Positions 27,946 to 36,398 of a stretch of 64,000 bases of DNA are shown in pieces. The translations under genes were made by a program, and so were the position numbers. Source of the DNA: Flaviramulus sp. (GTDB lineage: Bacteria; Bacteroidota; Bacteroidia; Flavobacteriales; Flavobacteriaceae); the NCBI GenBank assembly GCA_030731745.1, contig JANQTJ010000015.1:161819-225818 (forward strand), in the 5' to 3' direction. Position 1 is the first letter of the stretch; the number at the start of each line of letters is the position of its first letter. Under the pieces are notes generated by a model that was given only the letters and a program-made list of their open reading frames with translations, was not told the origin of the DNA and searched no databases.

Positions 27946-28356
27946 TTAAATTTTCTTCAATTCATTTATGCTCCAATATGCTAATAATTTTTCAATTTTT
28001 GAAACGTAATCTTCATACTTTAGTGGTTTTAAAACATATCCAGCCACACCAATTTCATAACATTCCAATAAATCTTTTTGATTGCTTGAAGTTGTTAAAA
28101 TAATAGTAGGTATATACTTTAAAACATCATCTTCCTTTAAAATTTTCAAAAACTCAATACCATTAATTTTTGGCATGTTCAAATCTAATAAAATTACGTC
28201 AGGTAATTCGTCTTTTTTTCTTAAAATATTTAAAGCTTCTTCTCCATTATTAGCTTCAATAATTTTATGATTTAATTTAAGTGATGAAATTGTTCTATTC
28301 ATTTTCATGACTTCAATCATATCGTCTTCTATTAATAAAATTTTTAGTGTTTTCAT
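27946..28356 (-). CDS. Single-domain response regulator leading the NO-sensor operon
   Basis: Stand-alone receiver of about 136 residues; I start it at the ATG at 28356 (MKTLKILLIEDD) because the 11 residues before it in the longer frame are not domain-like. The acidic pair (EDD), phosphoacceptor D58 (LDLNMPKING) and K110 (YVLKPL) are intact. The sequence type (LLIEDDMIEVMKMNRTI) resembles receivers that accept phosphate from bacteriophytochrome-like or NO-linked kinases. As the first gene of the operon it may be a phosphate sink or an intermediate that passes phosphate to Hpt. Confidence 0.9.
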   Translation of the reverse strand: MKTLKILLIEDDMIEVMKMNRTISSLKLNHKIIEANNGEEALNILRKKDELPDVILLDLNMPKINGIEFLKILKEDDVLKYIPTIILTTSSNQKDLLECYEIGVAGYVLKPLKYEDYVSKIEKLLAYWSINELKKI

Positions 28357-28448
28357 ATTAAAAAATTGCTCTACCTTAAAAATTAACAAGTAAATCTAGC
28401 TAAATAATTATTGGAGCTATATTTATATTGGTCGATTGTTCATTATCT

Positions 28449-28481
28449 GTAGACGAATGGTAGATAAGTGTAGACGAATGG
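28449..28481 (-). promoter_or_regulatory. Tandem 12-base direct repeat, candidate LytTR-regulator binding site
   Basis: Two identical copies of GTAGACGAATGG lie at 28449-28460 and 28470-28481, exactly 21 bases apart (two helical turns). In the direction of the signalling operon they read CCATTCGTCTAC. They are about 95-125 bases upstream of the receiver gene start. Two direct repeats on the same face of the helix are the normal target form of LytTR regulators, and the last gene of this operon is one, so autoregulation is a natural hypothesis. Confidence 0.6.
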
Positions 28482-28497
28482 AATATTACAATAAAAA

Positions 28498-29082
28498 TTA
28501 AGAAATTGCTTGTTTTACCAAAGCTGAACTTTTATCAGAAAACGGAAGTTTTAAAGCAGCTTTATGTCCTTTGTCAGACATTTTTACCCAAGTTTTTTTT
28601 AAGATATCAATCACCTTTTCGTCCTCATGTTTTGTAGCAAACTCCTCAAAATAATAATCAAGAAAAACCAAACAAATAGTGTCTTCTAAAGTTTGAGTTT
28701 CTTCATTTTTTTTAATATGTTTTTTATTAATTAAAAAAGATACCCTAGCAATAAACTGCTGGTCGAAACCCACTTGTGCTAAAATTTCAGCAGTTAATTC
28801 AGCATGCATTTTCTTTAGCTTTTCTCTCCATTTTAAATACCCCACTCTATCCATCGGGTATTCATTTCTAGCAATTTTCCAACGACAGATATGTTGCGCT
28901 CTTGCTGCAATTTGTAATGCTTTAGAAGCATTGGGTTCAAACTGCAATAATTTCCTTGTCATACGTTGTGAATATAATAGCTCCTTCGGATATGCAAAAT
29001 CGGCAACTTGGTAGGAGTTAATGTCTGCAGAATTTGCTTTATCAATTAAAGCTATAGCAGTTTCAAATCGTGTCGGCTTCAT
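28498..29082 (-). CDS. DUF4202 family protein
   Basis: Soluble protein of 194 residues of the DUF4202 family (RFETAIALIDKANSADIN, RAQHICRWKIARNEYPMDR, GYLKWREKLKKMHAEL). The conserved AQHICRW and repeated His/Asp residues suggest an HD-like helical fold, but no activity is established as far as I know. It starts 65 bases after the stop of the molybdo-oxidoreductase gene on the same strand and may be co-transcribed with it. I do not assign a function. Confidence 0.8.
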   Translation of the reverse strand: MKPTRFETAIALIDKANSADINSYQVADFAYPKELLYSQRMTRKLLQFEPNASKALQIAARAQHICRWKIARNEYPMDRVGYLKWREKLKKMHAELTAEILAQVGFDQQFIARVSFLINKKHIKKNEETQTLEDTICLVFLDYYFEEFATKHEDEKVIDILKKTWVKMSDKGHKAALKLPFSDKSSALVKQAIS

Positions 29083-29147
29083 AATTTATTTTATAATAAT
29101 TAAAATTACAAGTTTTTTAAATAGTAAAGTCTAAAAGCTATAAAAAT

Positions 29148-31445
29148 TTAAACTGATTTTTCAATGGTAACCCTTACACTTTTAGATGCAGGAGTCTTTG
29201 CGGTATGCGCAAAACTGTCTAATGGAACGAGAACGTTTGTTTCAGGAAAATAAGTAGCGCAACAGTTTTTAGGTATCTCGTAACCAACAACTTTAAAGTT
29301 ATTTGCTTCACGAATAACACCTTTATACTCTGATTTTAAATTAACAACTTGATGTTCTTGTAAATTTCTAGATTTCATATCACCTCGATTCATAAAAACA
29401 ATGCGTCGCTCATTAAAAACGCCTCGATATCTATCGTCTAATCCATAAATAGTGGTGTTAAATTGGTCATGACTCCGAATGGTCATCATCATTAATTCAC
29501 CATCTTTAAGTTTCCAATTAGGAAGTTTATTGATTGAAAAATTGGCTTTTCCCTTTTTTGTATTGAATTTTCTAACCCTTGCCCCATTTGGTAAATAAAA
29601 ACCCGATGGATTTTTTAACCTATTATTGAAATCTTCAAAACCATCAACGACTTCCTGAATATCATCTCTAACTAAATTATAATCATCTTTATACTGTAAC
29701 CAATTAATCTTAGACCGTTCTTTTAGGGTTGCATTTGCTATTCCACAAACTACAGCTACCTCACTTAATAGTTTATCTGAACAAGGTTCTAAAATACCTT
29801 TTGTAGACGATACAATACCCATAGAATTTTCAACACTTTGCACTTGGACACCTGTTTTTTGATAGTCTTTTTCTGTGCGTCCTAAGCATGGTAAAATCAA
29901 AGCTTCTTTTCCTGTAACTAAATGTGATCGGTTCAACTTGGTGCTTACATGAACCGTCAAATTACAATTTGCCATTGCTTGTGCAGAATACAATGTGTCT
30001 GGCACTGCTGAAATAAAGTTTCCACCTAAACCAAAAAAGACTTTTGCTTTTTTCTCGTACATGGCTTTAATGGAGTCAATAACCGAATAGCCATGTTTTG
30101 TAGAGGGTTTAAAACCATATTTAGCTTCAATTTTATCTAAAAATGCTTGTGGAGCAGATTCCCAAATACCAACAGTTCTATCGCCCTGTACGTTAGAGTG
30201 TCCGCGAACTGGACAGGTGCCAGCTCCTTCTTTTCCAATGCTTCCTTTTAGTAACAATAAATTGACTAATTCCCGAATATTATCAACTGCATTTTCGTGT
30301 TGTGTTAAACCCATGGCCCAACAAATAATAATTTTATTGTTTTTAAGAATTAAATTGAATGCATCATCGAAAACTTCTTTTGAAACGCCAGAAGCTTCAA
30401 GGCATTCTTCAAAATTATATTGTTTTAAATCTTGAATAAACACCTCATAACCTGATGTAAATTCTTTGATAAACTGCTTATCAAAAATATTACCTTCTTG
30501 CTCTTCTTTTTCTAATAATTTAAGAAGTAAAGCTTTAATAAATGCCACATCACCGTTTATAGTAATTGGTACAAATACATCCGCTATTTTCGTGCCACCA
30601 AATATTAATTTTGTTGGGCTCTGCGGATTAGTAAATTTAACTAGTCCAGCTTCAGGAAGCGGATTAATGGCTATAATCTTTCCACCATTCTTTTTACATT
30701 TTTCTAGTGCTGTTAGCATCCTAGGATGATTTGTTGCTGGATTTTGACCAATAACCATAACTAACTCTGCTTTATATAAATCATCTAAAGTTACAGACCC
30801 CTTACCTATTCCTAGAGTTTCAGAGAGTGCAGCACCACTAGCTTCATGACACATATTGGAACAATCAGGTAAATTTGCTGTTCCAAATTCTCTAACAAAT
30901 AATTGATATAAAAAAGCAGCTTCGTTAGTGGTTCTTCCTGAGGTATAAAAAACGGCTTCATCTGGATTACATAAAGCATTTAAATGAGACCCCACTTTTT
31001 CAAAAGCATCATCCCACGAAATTGGTTCATAATGTGTGTTACCTTCTGCTAAAAACATAGGCTCTGCTAAACGACCAGATTTTCCAATTTCAAAATCCGT
31101 CATTACCGCTAATTCATCTACAGCATGTTTTGAGAAAAAATCGCGATTAATTGTTTTGTTTTGAGCTTCTTCAGCAATTGCTTTTATACCATTTTCGCAA
31201 TACTCGCCTAAAGATGAACGTTCATCGTCAGGATCTGGCCATGCACAACCGGGACAATCGAAACCTCCTTTTTGGTTTATCTTCAGTGATAATTTTAAAG
31301 CATCGCCAGGATTCATATATTTAGAAACATGATCTAATGATGATTTTATAGCACCAAAACCCACACTATTACTGGGAGGTTTACTTATTTTTAAATCTAA
31401 AAACTTTTCAGGTGTTTTCGCGTTTTCTTTGGATTTAGAATTCAT
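29148..31445 (-). CDS. FdhF/YdeP-family molybdopterin oxidoreductase
   Basis: Molybdenum enzyme of the DMSO-reductase superfamily, 765 residues, FdhF/YdeP subgroup. The N-terminal CPGCAWPDP with a later Cys (SLGEYC) marks the iron-sulfur/cofactor entry region. YTSGRTTNEAAFLYQLF, MVIGQNPATNHPRM and GTCPVRGHSNVQGDR are typical bis-MGD-binding segments. No twin-arginine signal, so it is cytoplasmic. The YdeP group has been linked to acid resistance and formate-like reactions, but the substrate is uncertain. It is the visible customer for the molybdenum cofactor operon at 37-4302. Confidence 0.9.
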   Translation of the reverse strand: MNSKSKENAKTPEKFLDLKISKPPSNSVGFGAIKSSLDHVSKYMNPGDALKLSLKINQKGGFDCPGCAWPDPDDERSSLGEYCENGIKAIAEEAQNKTINRDFFSKHAVDELAVMTDFEIGKSGRLAEPMFLAEGNTHYEPISWDDAFEKVGSHLNALCNPDEAVFYTSGRTTNEAAFLYQLFVREFGTANLPDCSNMCHEASGAALSETLGIGKGSVTLDDLYKAELVMVIGQNPATNHPRMLTALEKCKKNGGKIIAINPLPEAGLVKFTNPQSPTKLIFGGTKIADVFVPITINGDVAFIKALLLKLLEKEEQEGNIFDKQFIKEFTSGYEVFIQDLKQYNFEECLEASGVSKEVFDDAFNLILKNNKIIICWAMGLTQHENAVDNIRELVNLLLLKGSIGKEGAGTCPVRGHSNVQGDRTVGIWESAPQAFLDKIEAKYGFKPSTKHGYSVIDSIKAMYEKKAKVFFGLGGNFISAVPDTLYSAQAMANCNLTVHVSTKLNRSHLVTGKEALILPCLGRTEKDYQKTGVQVQSVENSMGIVSSTKGILEPCSDKLLSEVAVVCGIANATLKERSKINWLQYKDDYNLVRDDIQEVVDGFEDFNNRLKNPSGFYLPNGARVRKFNTKKGKANFSINKLPNWKLKDGELMMMTIRSHDQFNTTIYGLDDRYRGVFNERRIVFMNRGDMKSRNLQEHQVVNLKSEYKGVIREANNFKVVGYEIPKNCCATYFPETNVLVPLDSFAHTAKTPASKSVRVTIEKSV

Positions 31446-31453
31446 TTGTGTTT

Positions 31454-31461
31454 CAAAATTA
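31454..31461 (-). promoter_or_regulatory. -7 promoter box of the molybdo-oxidoreductase gene
   Basis: The minus strand reads TAATTTTG, an exact match to the Bacteroidota -7 consensus TAnnTTTG, 8 bases before the ATG at 31445. This predicts a very short leader. No perfect TTTG -33 box is present at the usual distance. Confidence 0.45.
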
Positions 31462-31561
31462 ACTTTAAAGAAGGCTTAAATATTTTTTTAAAACTTAAAT
31501 CTAAGTGTTTTAATGGAAGAATGAAAAGTTTAATATAAGTATTAGTGGTATTTTCAAATAT

Positions 31562-31575
31562 TTTTCACGTGAAAA
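31562..31575. promoter_or_regulatory. Perfect 14-base palindrome upstream of the molybdo-oxidoreductase gene
   Basis: TTTTCACGTGAAAA is a perfect inverted repeat in the 171-base gap between the oxidoreductase start and the hydrolase stop. It is about 117 bases upstream of the oxidoreductase start. The form fits an operator for a dimeric regulator, for example of the CRP/FNR type, but I cannot name the regulator. Confidence 0.45.
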
Positions 31576-31616
31576 TAATTACCTGAAATTAATAATTATA
31601 TAAATGAATAACCTAA

Positions 31617-32579
31617 TCAACAATAAATTTCATTAACAAACTGAAAAGCACGTTTCTCATTATAGTAAATATTTTTTTTATCTATAAATCCTACATGTCC
31701 GCCATATTGAGGCATTTCTAAAAACAACTTATTATTTTGTTTTGCTTCTTTAACGGGATAACATTCTGGAGAAATAAACGAATCGTTTAAAGCATTAATG
31801 ATTAGCGTAGGCGTTTTTATATTTGGTAAAAATTGCAAACTGCTGCTTTTATCATAATACTCTAATGCATCTTTAAACCCGTGTGCTTTAGAAGTATAAA
31901 CATTATCAAAATCAATTAAAGTTTTTATAGAATTTACCTCATCTAAACTTAAAAATTCAGGAAAAAGTTTTTGTTTACCTTTAAGTCTAATTATCAAATC
32001 TTTTAAAAATCTATCATGAAATAATTTATTTTTTATTTTATGGAGTTCTTTACAAGAACCATACAAATCGCAGGGAACTGAAACAGCTATTGCCGCTTTT
32101 ATTTCTGGATAAATATTATCTCTTTCACCTAAATATTTTAAAATAAGATTGGCTCCTAAACTAATGCCCTTTAGATAAATACTGTTATATTGTTTTTTTG
32201 AAAGTACGTGCTGTATTACAGCTTCTAAATCTTGTGTTGCACCTGAATGGTAACTGTAATAATTTAGATTTTCATCACCACTACATCCTCTAAAATTAAC
32301 ACACAAAGCGTCTATACCATTATTATTAAAATGATTTGCAGCACCTGTAACATAAGGTCGTTGTCCATGACCTTCCAAACCATGTAATAAAATAATAATC
32401 TTATTTGATTTATTTTTTGAAAAGCTCCAATCTAAATCTAAAAAATCACCATCAATTAAATTAATTCGCTCACGCTCTTGGTTTAATTTTACGGTTCTGA
32501 TTAATCCTGAATAAACAGTAGCAACAAATCCATTTTTAAAATAAAAAGGTGGTTTGTAAGTCGACTCTATTATAGGCAT
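31617..32579 (-). CDS. YheT-family alpha/beta hydrolase
   Basis: Cytosolic serine hydrolase of 320 residues. The oxyanion-type segment LLHGLEGHGQRPYVTGAANH, the Arg-Gly-Cys box NFRGCSG, the nucleophile elbow KGISLGANL (Ser in G-I-S-L-G) and the late His in YGGHVGFI match the YheT/ABHD1-3 group. Family members act as esterases, with unknown natural substrates in bacteria. It starts 28 bases after the adenine deaminase gene, so the two are probably co-transcribed, without an obvious shared pathway. Confidence 0.85.
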   Translation of the reverse strand: MPIIESTYKPPFYFKNGFVATVYSGLIRTVKLNQERERINLIDGDFLDLDWSFSKNKSNKIIILLHGLEGHGQRPYVTGAANHFNNNGIDALCVNFRGCSGDENLNYYSYHSGATQDLEAVIQHVLSKKQYNSIYLKGISLGANLILKYLGERDNIYPEIKAAIAVSVPCDLYGSCKELHKIKNKLFHDRFLKDLIIRLKGKQKLFPEFLSLDEVNSIKTLIDFDNVYTSKAHGFKDALEYYDKSSSLQFLPNIKTPTLIINALNDSFISPECYPVKEAKQNNKLFLEMPQYGGHVGFIDKKNIYYNEKRAFQFVNEIYC

Positions 32580-32607
32580 ATTTGGCTAACGGTTTTTAAT
32601 TTTTTGT

Positions 32608-34230
32608 TTAGTAATGCGTTAAAGAAGTGAATTTAAAATTTGTACCATCAAACAAACCTTTATCACTTAATTTTAATGATGGAATTACTAATAATGCCAT
32701 AAAAGACAAAGTCATGTATGGTGCGTTTAATTTGGAACCTAACTGTTTTGCCATGGCATCTAATTCTGCATATAATTTACCCACTGTTAGACCATCTTTA
32801 TCACTCATAATTCCTGCAACTGGAAGCGGCACCATTTTTTCATTAGTATTTGAAACCGCACAAATACCACCTTTATTTTCAATAATTAAATTAACAGCTT
32901 TACAAATGGCTTCATCATCAACACCTACGGCAATAATATTATGAGAGTCATGACCAACCGAACTCGCAATAGCACCTTCTTTTAATCCGAAGTTTTTAAT
33001 AAATGCTATAGCAGGTTTTTGATTTTGATACCTGTTGACTACAGTCATTTTTAAAATATCCTTTTCTATGTTAGATATCAAATTTTCATCTTGTATAGTA
33101 GTTTCTTCAATAAGTTGATTTGTTACTAACTGACCTTCTAGAGCTTCAATAACTCGAATCTTTTTTGCTGAGGAAGTTACTCTAAAATCAGCAATCGCTT
33201 TTTTATTACAATTGAAGTTATTTAAATTTTGAAAAGAAATTGGCTTCAATAAAGATTGTCCTTCACCAAAAACTAAATTGCCATTAATATAAGTTTGAAT
33301 CGTTGTAAAGTCTTTTAAATCTTCAACTATTATAAAATCTGCATGGTCTCCAACTTCCAATAAACCTACATCGAGATTGTAATGCTTAACAGGATTTACA
33401 CAAGCTGCTTTTAATACTTTAAAAACATCTATGCCTTTAGAAACCGCTCTTGCGCAAAGTTTATTAATATGGTTTAACATTAAATCGTCAGGGTGCTTAT
33501 CATCGCAACAAAACATCATGTTTTCATAATATTCTGGTAATAAATCGATTAAAGCTTCAAAATTTTTAGCAGCACTTCCTTCTCTAATTAAAATTTTCAT
33601 CCCTTTTTGAAGTTTTTCTAATGCTTCCTCATAAGTAAAACATTCATGATCGGTAGAAATCCCAGCATTAATATATTTAGTAACATCATTACCTCTTAAA
33701 CCAGGCGCATGACCATCAATGGGTTTATTAAAATGTTTTGCCCAAGCTATTTTTTTCATTACCTCAACATCATCAAAAAGAACACCTGGATAATTCATCA
33801 TTTCAGTTAAATACTTAATATCTGGGTTTTCAAGTAGCGCTTTAATATCATCCGAGTCTATAATAGCACCAGCTGATTCAAAATTAGTAGCTGGCACACA
33901 AGAAGGAGCTCCAAAATTAAATTTAAAAGGTACTTTTTTGCCGTTTTCAATCATAAATTCAACACCTTTTACACCTAGCACATTGGCTATTTCGTGTGGA
34001 TCAGAAACGGTTGCTACGGTACCATGCATAACTGCTAATCTTGCAAATTCACTTGGAACCAACATGGAACTTTCAATATGGATATGAGCATCAACAAAAC
34101 CTGGAATAATGAAACTTTCAACGTTATGTTGTAATTCTATAAGTGATATAATCTTGCCGTTTTCAAAAGTAATTTCACCTTTAAAAATCCGTCTATTTAA
34201 CACATCAACTATATTTCCTTTAATTTTCAT
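32608..34230 (-). CDS. ade: Adenine deaminase
   Basis: Amidohydrolase of 540 residues that converts adenine to hypoxanthine for purine salvage. The metal-binding start [20 protein letters not shown], the central [28 protein letters not shown], and the C-terminal domain segments SVGHDSHNI and LPVAGIMSD are characteristic of the Ade family. Length is close to the usual 540-580. The start is the ATG at 34230. It is separated by 41 bases from tilS on the same strand. Confidence 0.93.
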   Translation of the reverse strand: MKIKGNIVDVLNRRIFKGEITFENGKIISLIELQHNVESFIIPGFVDAHIHIESSMLVPSEFARLAVMHGTVATVSDPHEIANVLGVKGVEFMIENGKKVPFKFNFGAPSCVPATNFESAGAIIDSDDIKALLENPDIKYLTEMMNYPGVLFDDVEVMKKIAWAKHFNKPIDGHAPGLRGNDVTKYINAGISTDHECFTYEEALEKLQKGMKILIREGSAAKNFEALIDLLPEYYENMMFCCDDKHPDDLMLNHINKLCARAVSKGIDVFKVLKAACVNPVKHYNLDVGLLEVGDHADFIIVEDLKDFTTIQTYINGNLVFGEGQSLLKPISFQNLNNFNCNKKAIADFRVTSSAKKIRVIEALEGQLVTNQLIEETTIQDENLISNIEKDILKMTVVNRYQNQKPAIAFIKNFGLKEGAIASSVGHDSHNIIAVGVDDEAICKAVNLIIENKGGICAVSNTNEKMVPLPVAGIMSDKDGLTVGKLYAELDAMAKQLGSKLNAPYMTLSFMALLVIPSLKLSDKGLFDGTNFKFTSLTHY

Positions 34231-34271
34231 ATTTGAAAAGTGGGTTCTATGGTCTTATAAGCAATGAGACA

Positions 34272-35582
34272 TTATTTTAATTCTATTTTTAAAATCTGTT
34301 TAGTGTTTTCTGTAACTCTATATCTCTGGTCTGCCCTTCTATTTATTACCCAAACAATACTTTTATCTGAACAAAGCAACCACGTATTTTCTTTATCTAA
34401 TAGTGACATTTTTTCGTCTTTAAAATATTTACTTAGCTTCTTTTTTCCGTTCATACCTATTGGAAAAAACAAATCACTTTCTTCTTTTTTTCTAATTATA
34501 AGTGGAAAATAAAGCAAGTCTTTATCTAAGTAAATTATATTTTCTGAGGCTGATAAAACAGAATCTACCTGAGTAATTTTTAAAGTTCCAAAAGGTGTAA
34601 TACAATTTTCTTGTTCTGGATGTATTAAAATATCTTCAAAACTATCAGATGATATCTCACTTAATAATAAATGCTCCCTATTTTTTAATAATCGGTGTGT
34701 ATTTGAAAAAACTTGTTTACCAGTTTCTGCATTCAAAAGACTTACTATATCATTCCATTCAGTAAATCCGTAATCTTTAAAAATTTCAAATAAATAAGCT
34801 TTTGGGTTATTAACCTTTTTAAATTCTGAAATTTTAAAGCAGATATGCTGCTCATCAATAGCTTCAATGGCTCGTTTTAAAACAGCATTTGTGCTTTCTT
34901 CAACTATATCAGTAGTATCGTTTAAATTATTCAAGGTGTTTTGAAAACTTTCTAGTAAACTTGGATTGATTTCTTTTAAAATAGGAATAACCTCATGCCT
35001 AAGTTTGTTTCTAAGATATTTAACCGATTTATTACTGCTGTCATCTCGCCATTTAATATGATTTGCTTTTGCATAATTTTGAATTTCTAGATTAGAAAAA
35101 GGCAATAATGGTCGCACAAACTTCCCATTAACTTTAGGGATTCCTGTTAATCCTTCCAAACCTGTTCCGCGTGTAAAATTGATTAAAAAAGTTTCCAAAT
35201 TATCATCGGCATGATGAGCTGTTAAAATAACATCAAATTGTAATTGCGTTGCCAATTCCTCAAACCAATTATATCGTAACTCTCTAGCAGCCATTTGTAT
35301 AGAAAGTTTCTTGTTAATCGCATATTCTTGAGTATCAAAACTTTCAATAAAAACTTCAAGATCTAAATCTTCTGCTAATTGCAAAACAAAAGCTTCGTCA
35401 GCATCACTTTCATCTCCTCGCAAATTAAAATTACAATGAGCCAAAGCAATTTTAAATCCTAATTTGTTACACAAGTGCGTTAAAACAACGCTATCAATAC
35501 CACCTGAAATGGCAATAATAATGTTACTTTCATTTAAAAAACGAAACTGATTATTAATATGATGTTTAAGTTTTTCTAGCAT
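34272..35582 (-). CDS. tilS: tRNA(Ile)-lysidine synthase
   Basis: Essential ATP-dependent enzyme of 436 residues that modifies C34 of tRNA-Ile(CAU) to lysidine. The PP-loop SGGIDSVVLTHL near residue 26, AHCNFNLRGDESDADE and TAHHADDNLETF are present, with the C-terminal substrate-binding domain. The start codon is 4 bases downstream of a -7 box (35587-35594), so the message is predicted to be almost leaderless. Divergent from the sigma-like gene at 35706. Confidence 0.95.
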   Translation of the reverse strand: MLEKLKHHINNQFRFLNESNIIIAISGGIDSVVLTHLCNKLGFKIALAHCNFNLRGDESDADEAFVLQLAEDLDLEVFIESFDTQEYAINKKLSIQMAARELRYNWFEELATQLQFDVILTAHHADDNLETFLINFTRGTGLEGLTGIPKVNGKFVRPLLPFSNLEIQNYAKANHIKWRDDSSNKSVKYLRNKLRHEVIPILKEINPSLLESFQNTLNNLNDTTDIVEESTNAVLKRAIEAIDEQHICFKISEFKKVNNPKAYLFEIFKDYGFTEWNDIVSLLNAETGKQVFSNTHRLLKNREHLLLSEISSDSFEDILIHPEQENCITPFGTLKITQVDSVLSASENIIYLDKDLLYFPLIIRKKEESDLFFPIGMNGKKKLSKYFKDEKMSLLDKENTWLLCSDKSIVWVINRRADQRYRVTENTKQILKIELK

Positions 35583-35586
35583 ACTT

Positions 35587-35594
35587 CAAATATA
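35587..35594 (-). promoter_or_regulatory. -7 promoter box of tilS
   Basis: The minus strand reads TATATTTG, an exact TAnnTTTG match, only 4 bases before the tilS ATG. Transcription would start at or next to the start codon. Confidence 0.5.
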
Positions 35595-35705
35595 CAACTT
35601 TGTGAATTTAAAAATGTATGTTCCTTTGAATGTGACATGACAAATATCATATTATAACACACTAGATTTTGTAACTTTAGAATATAAATTTTAATACTTT
35701 TTATT

Positions 35706-36392
35706 ATGAGCTTACTAGAAAACTTAAACGACAAAGCCACACAAACTGTTTTTAATAAAAAGGTAGTTGCAACTACACAACACTTACAAACTTACGTAAA
35801 GCACAGATTGTATATTGCGGAATCAACTAAAGTAATCCCTAAAAACATGTTCACTTCTAACGATATAATTGATGAAGCTGTAGCTAAATTTTATGAAAAT
35901 GGTTATGATATTGATTTGGATGAAATGGGAATAAAGTTAAAACTTTTTAAAATTGTTGATAAAGATTTAGACAACCTATTTGAAAAAGAAGCTTTTCATA
36001 AAAAAACTACTAGTACTGATATTATTTTGAAAGAAGAATTAGATGGTTTAGAAGAATTATATACCATTGATGAAGACTACGATTTTATTATGAATGAAGA
36101 GCTAAACGACATCTCATATAAACAAGATAACAAACAGAAATATTTGTTTTTATATGATGATGATAATAAATCGTTTATGAATGCTTTGGAAATTAAAGAT
36201 CTATCATCTACTATGGAAAATAACAAAATACTAGGAAAAATATATACTTGGCTACCTATAAGAGTATCTAGTATTGTTGATCTTTATGTATTTGGAAAAT
36301 TAAATTATGATGAAATAGCATCAGTTAAAAATACTGAGGTAATTAGAGTCGTAAGGGTTATAGAGTTAGCTAAAAAAAGTTTTAAATCTTAA
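35706..36392 (+). CDS. Divergent sigma-70-like protein
   Basis: Protein of 228 residues, not firmly recognised. The N-terminal part (about 15-100) is helical with TSNDIIDEAVAKFYENG, like sigma region 2, and the C-terminal part (about 190-226) has LNYDEIASVKNTEVIRVV, like the helix-turn-helix of region 4. The middle is acidic (DEDYDFIMNEEL). This fits a non-canonical sigma factor or a sigma-derived regulator common in flavobacteria. No anti-sigma gene is next to it; the neighbours are tilS (divergent) and pabB (convergent, 6 bases away). Confidence 0.5.
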   Translation: MSLLENLNDKATQTVFNKKVVATTQHLQTYVKHRLYIAESTKVIPKNMFTSNDIIDEAVAKFYENGYDIDLDEMGIKLKLFKIVDKDLDNLFEKEAFHKKTTSTDIILKEELDGLEELYTIDEDYDFIMNEELNDISYKQDNKQKYLFLYDDDNKSFMNALEIKDLSSTMENNKILGKIYTWLPIRVSSIVDLYVFGKLNYDEIASVKNTEVIRVVRVIELAKKSFKS

Positions 36393-36398
36393 CTTAAG

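Noticed and set aside
28357-28389. Longer start for the receiver gene of the NO operon
   Set aside because: Eleven residues without similarity precede the natural MKTLKILLIEDD start.
29803-29812. GTAGACGATA, near match to the LytTR-type motif
   Set aside because: It lies inside the oxidoreductase coding region and differs in two bases.
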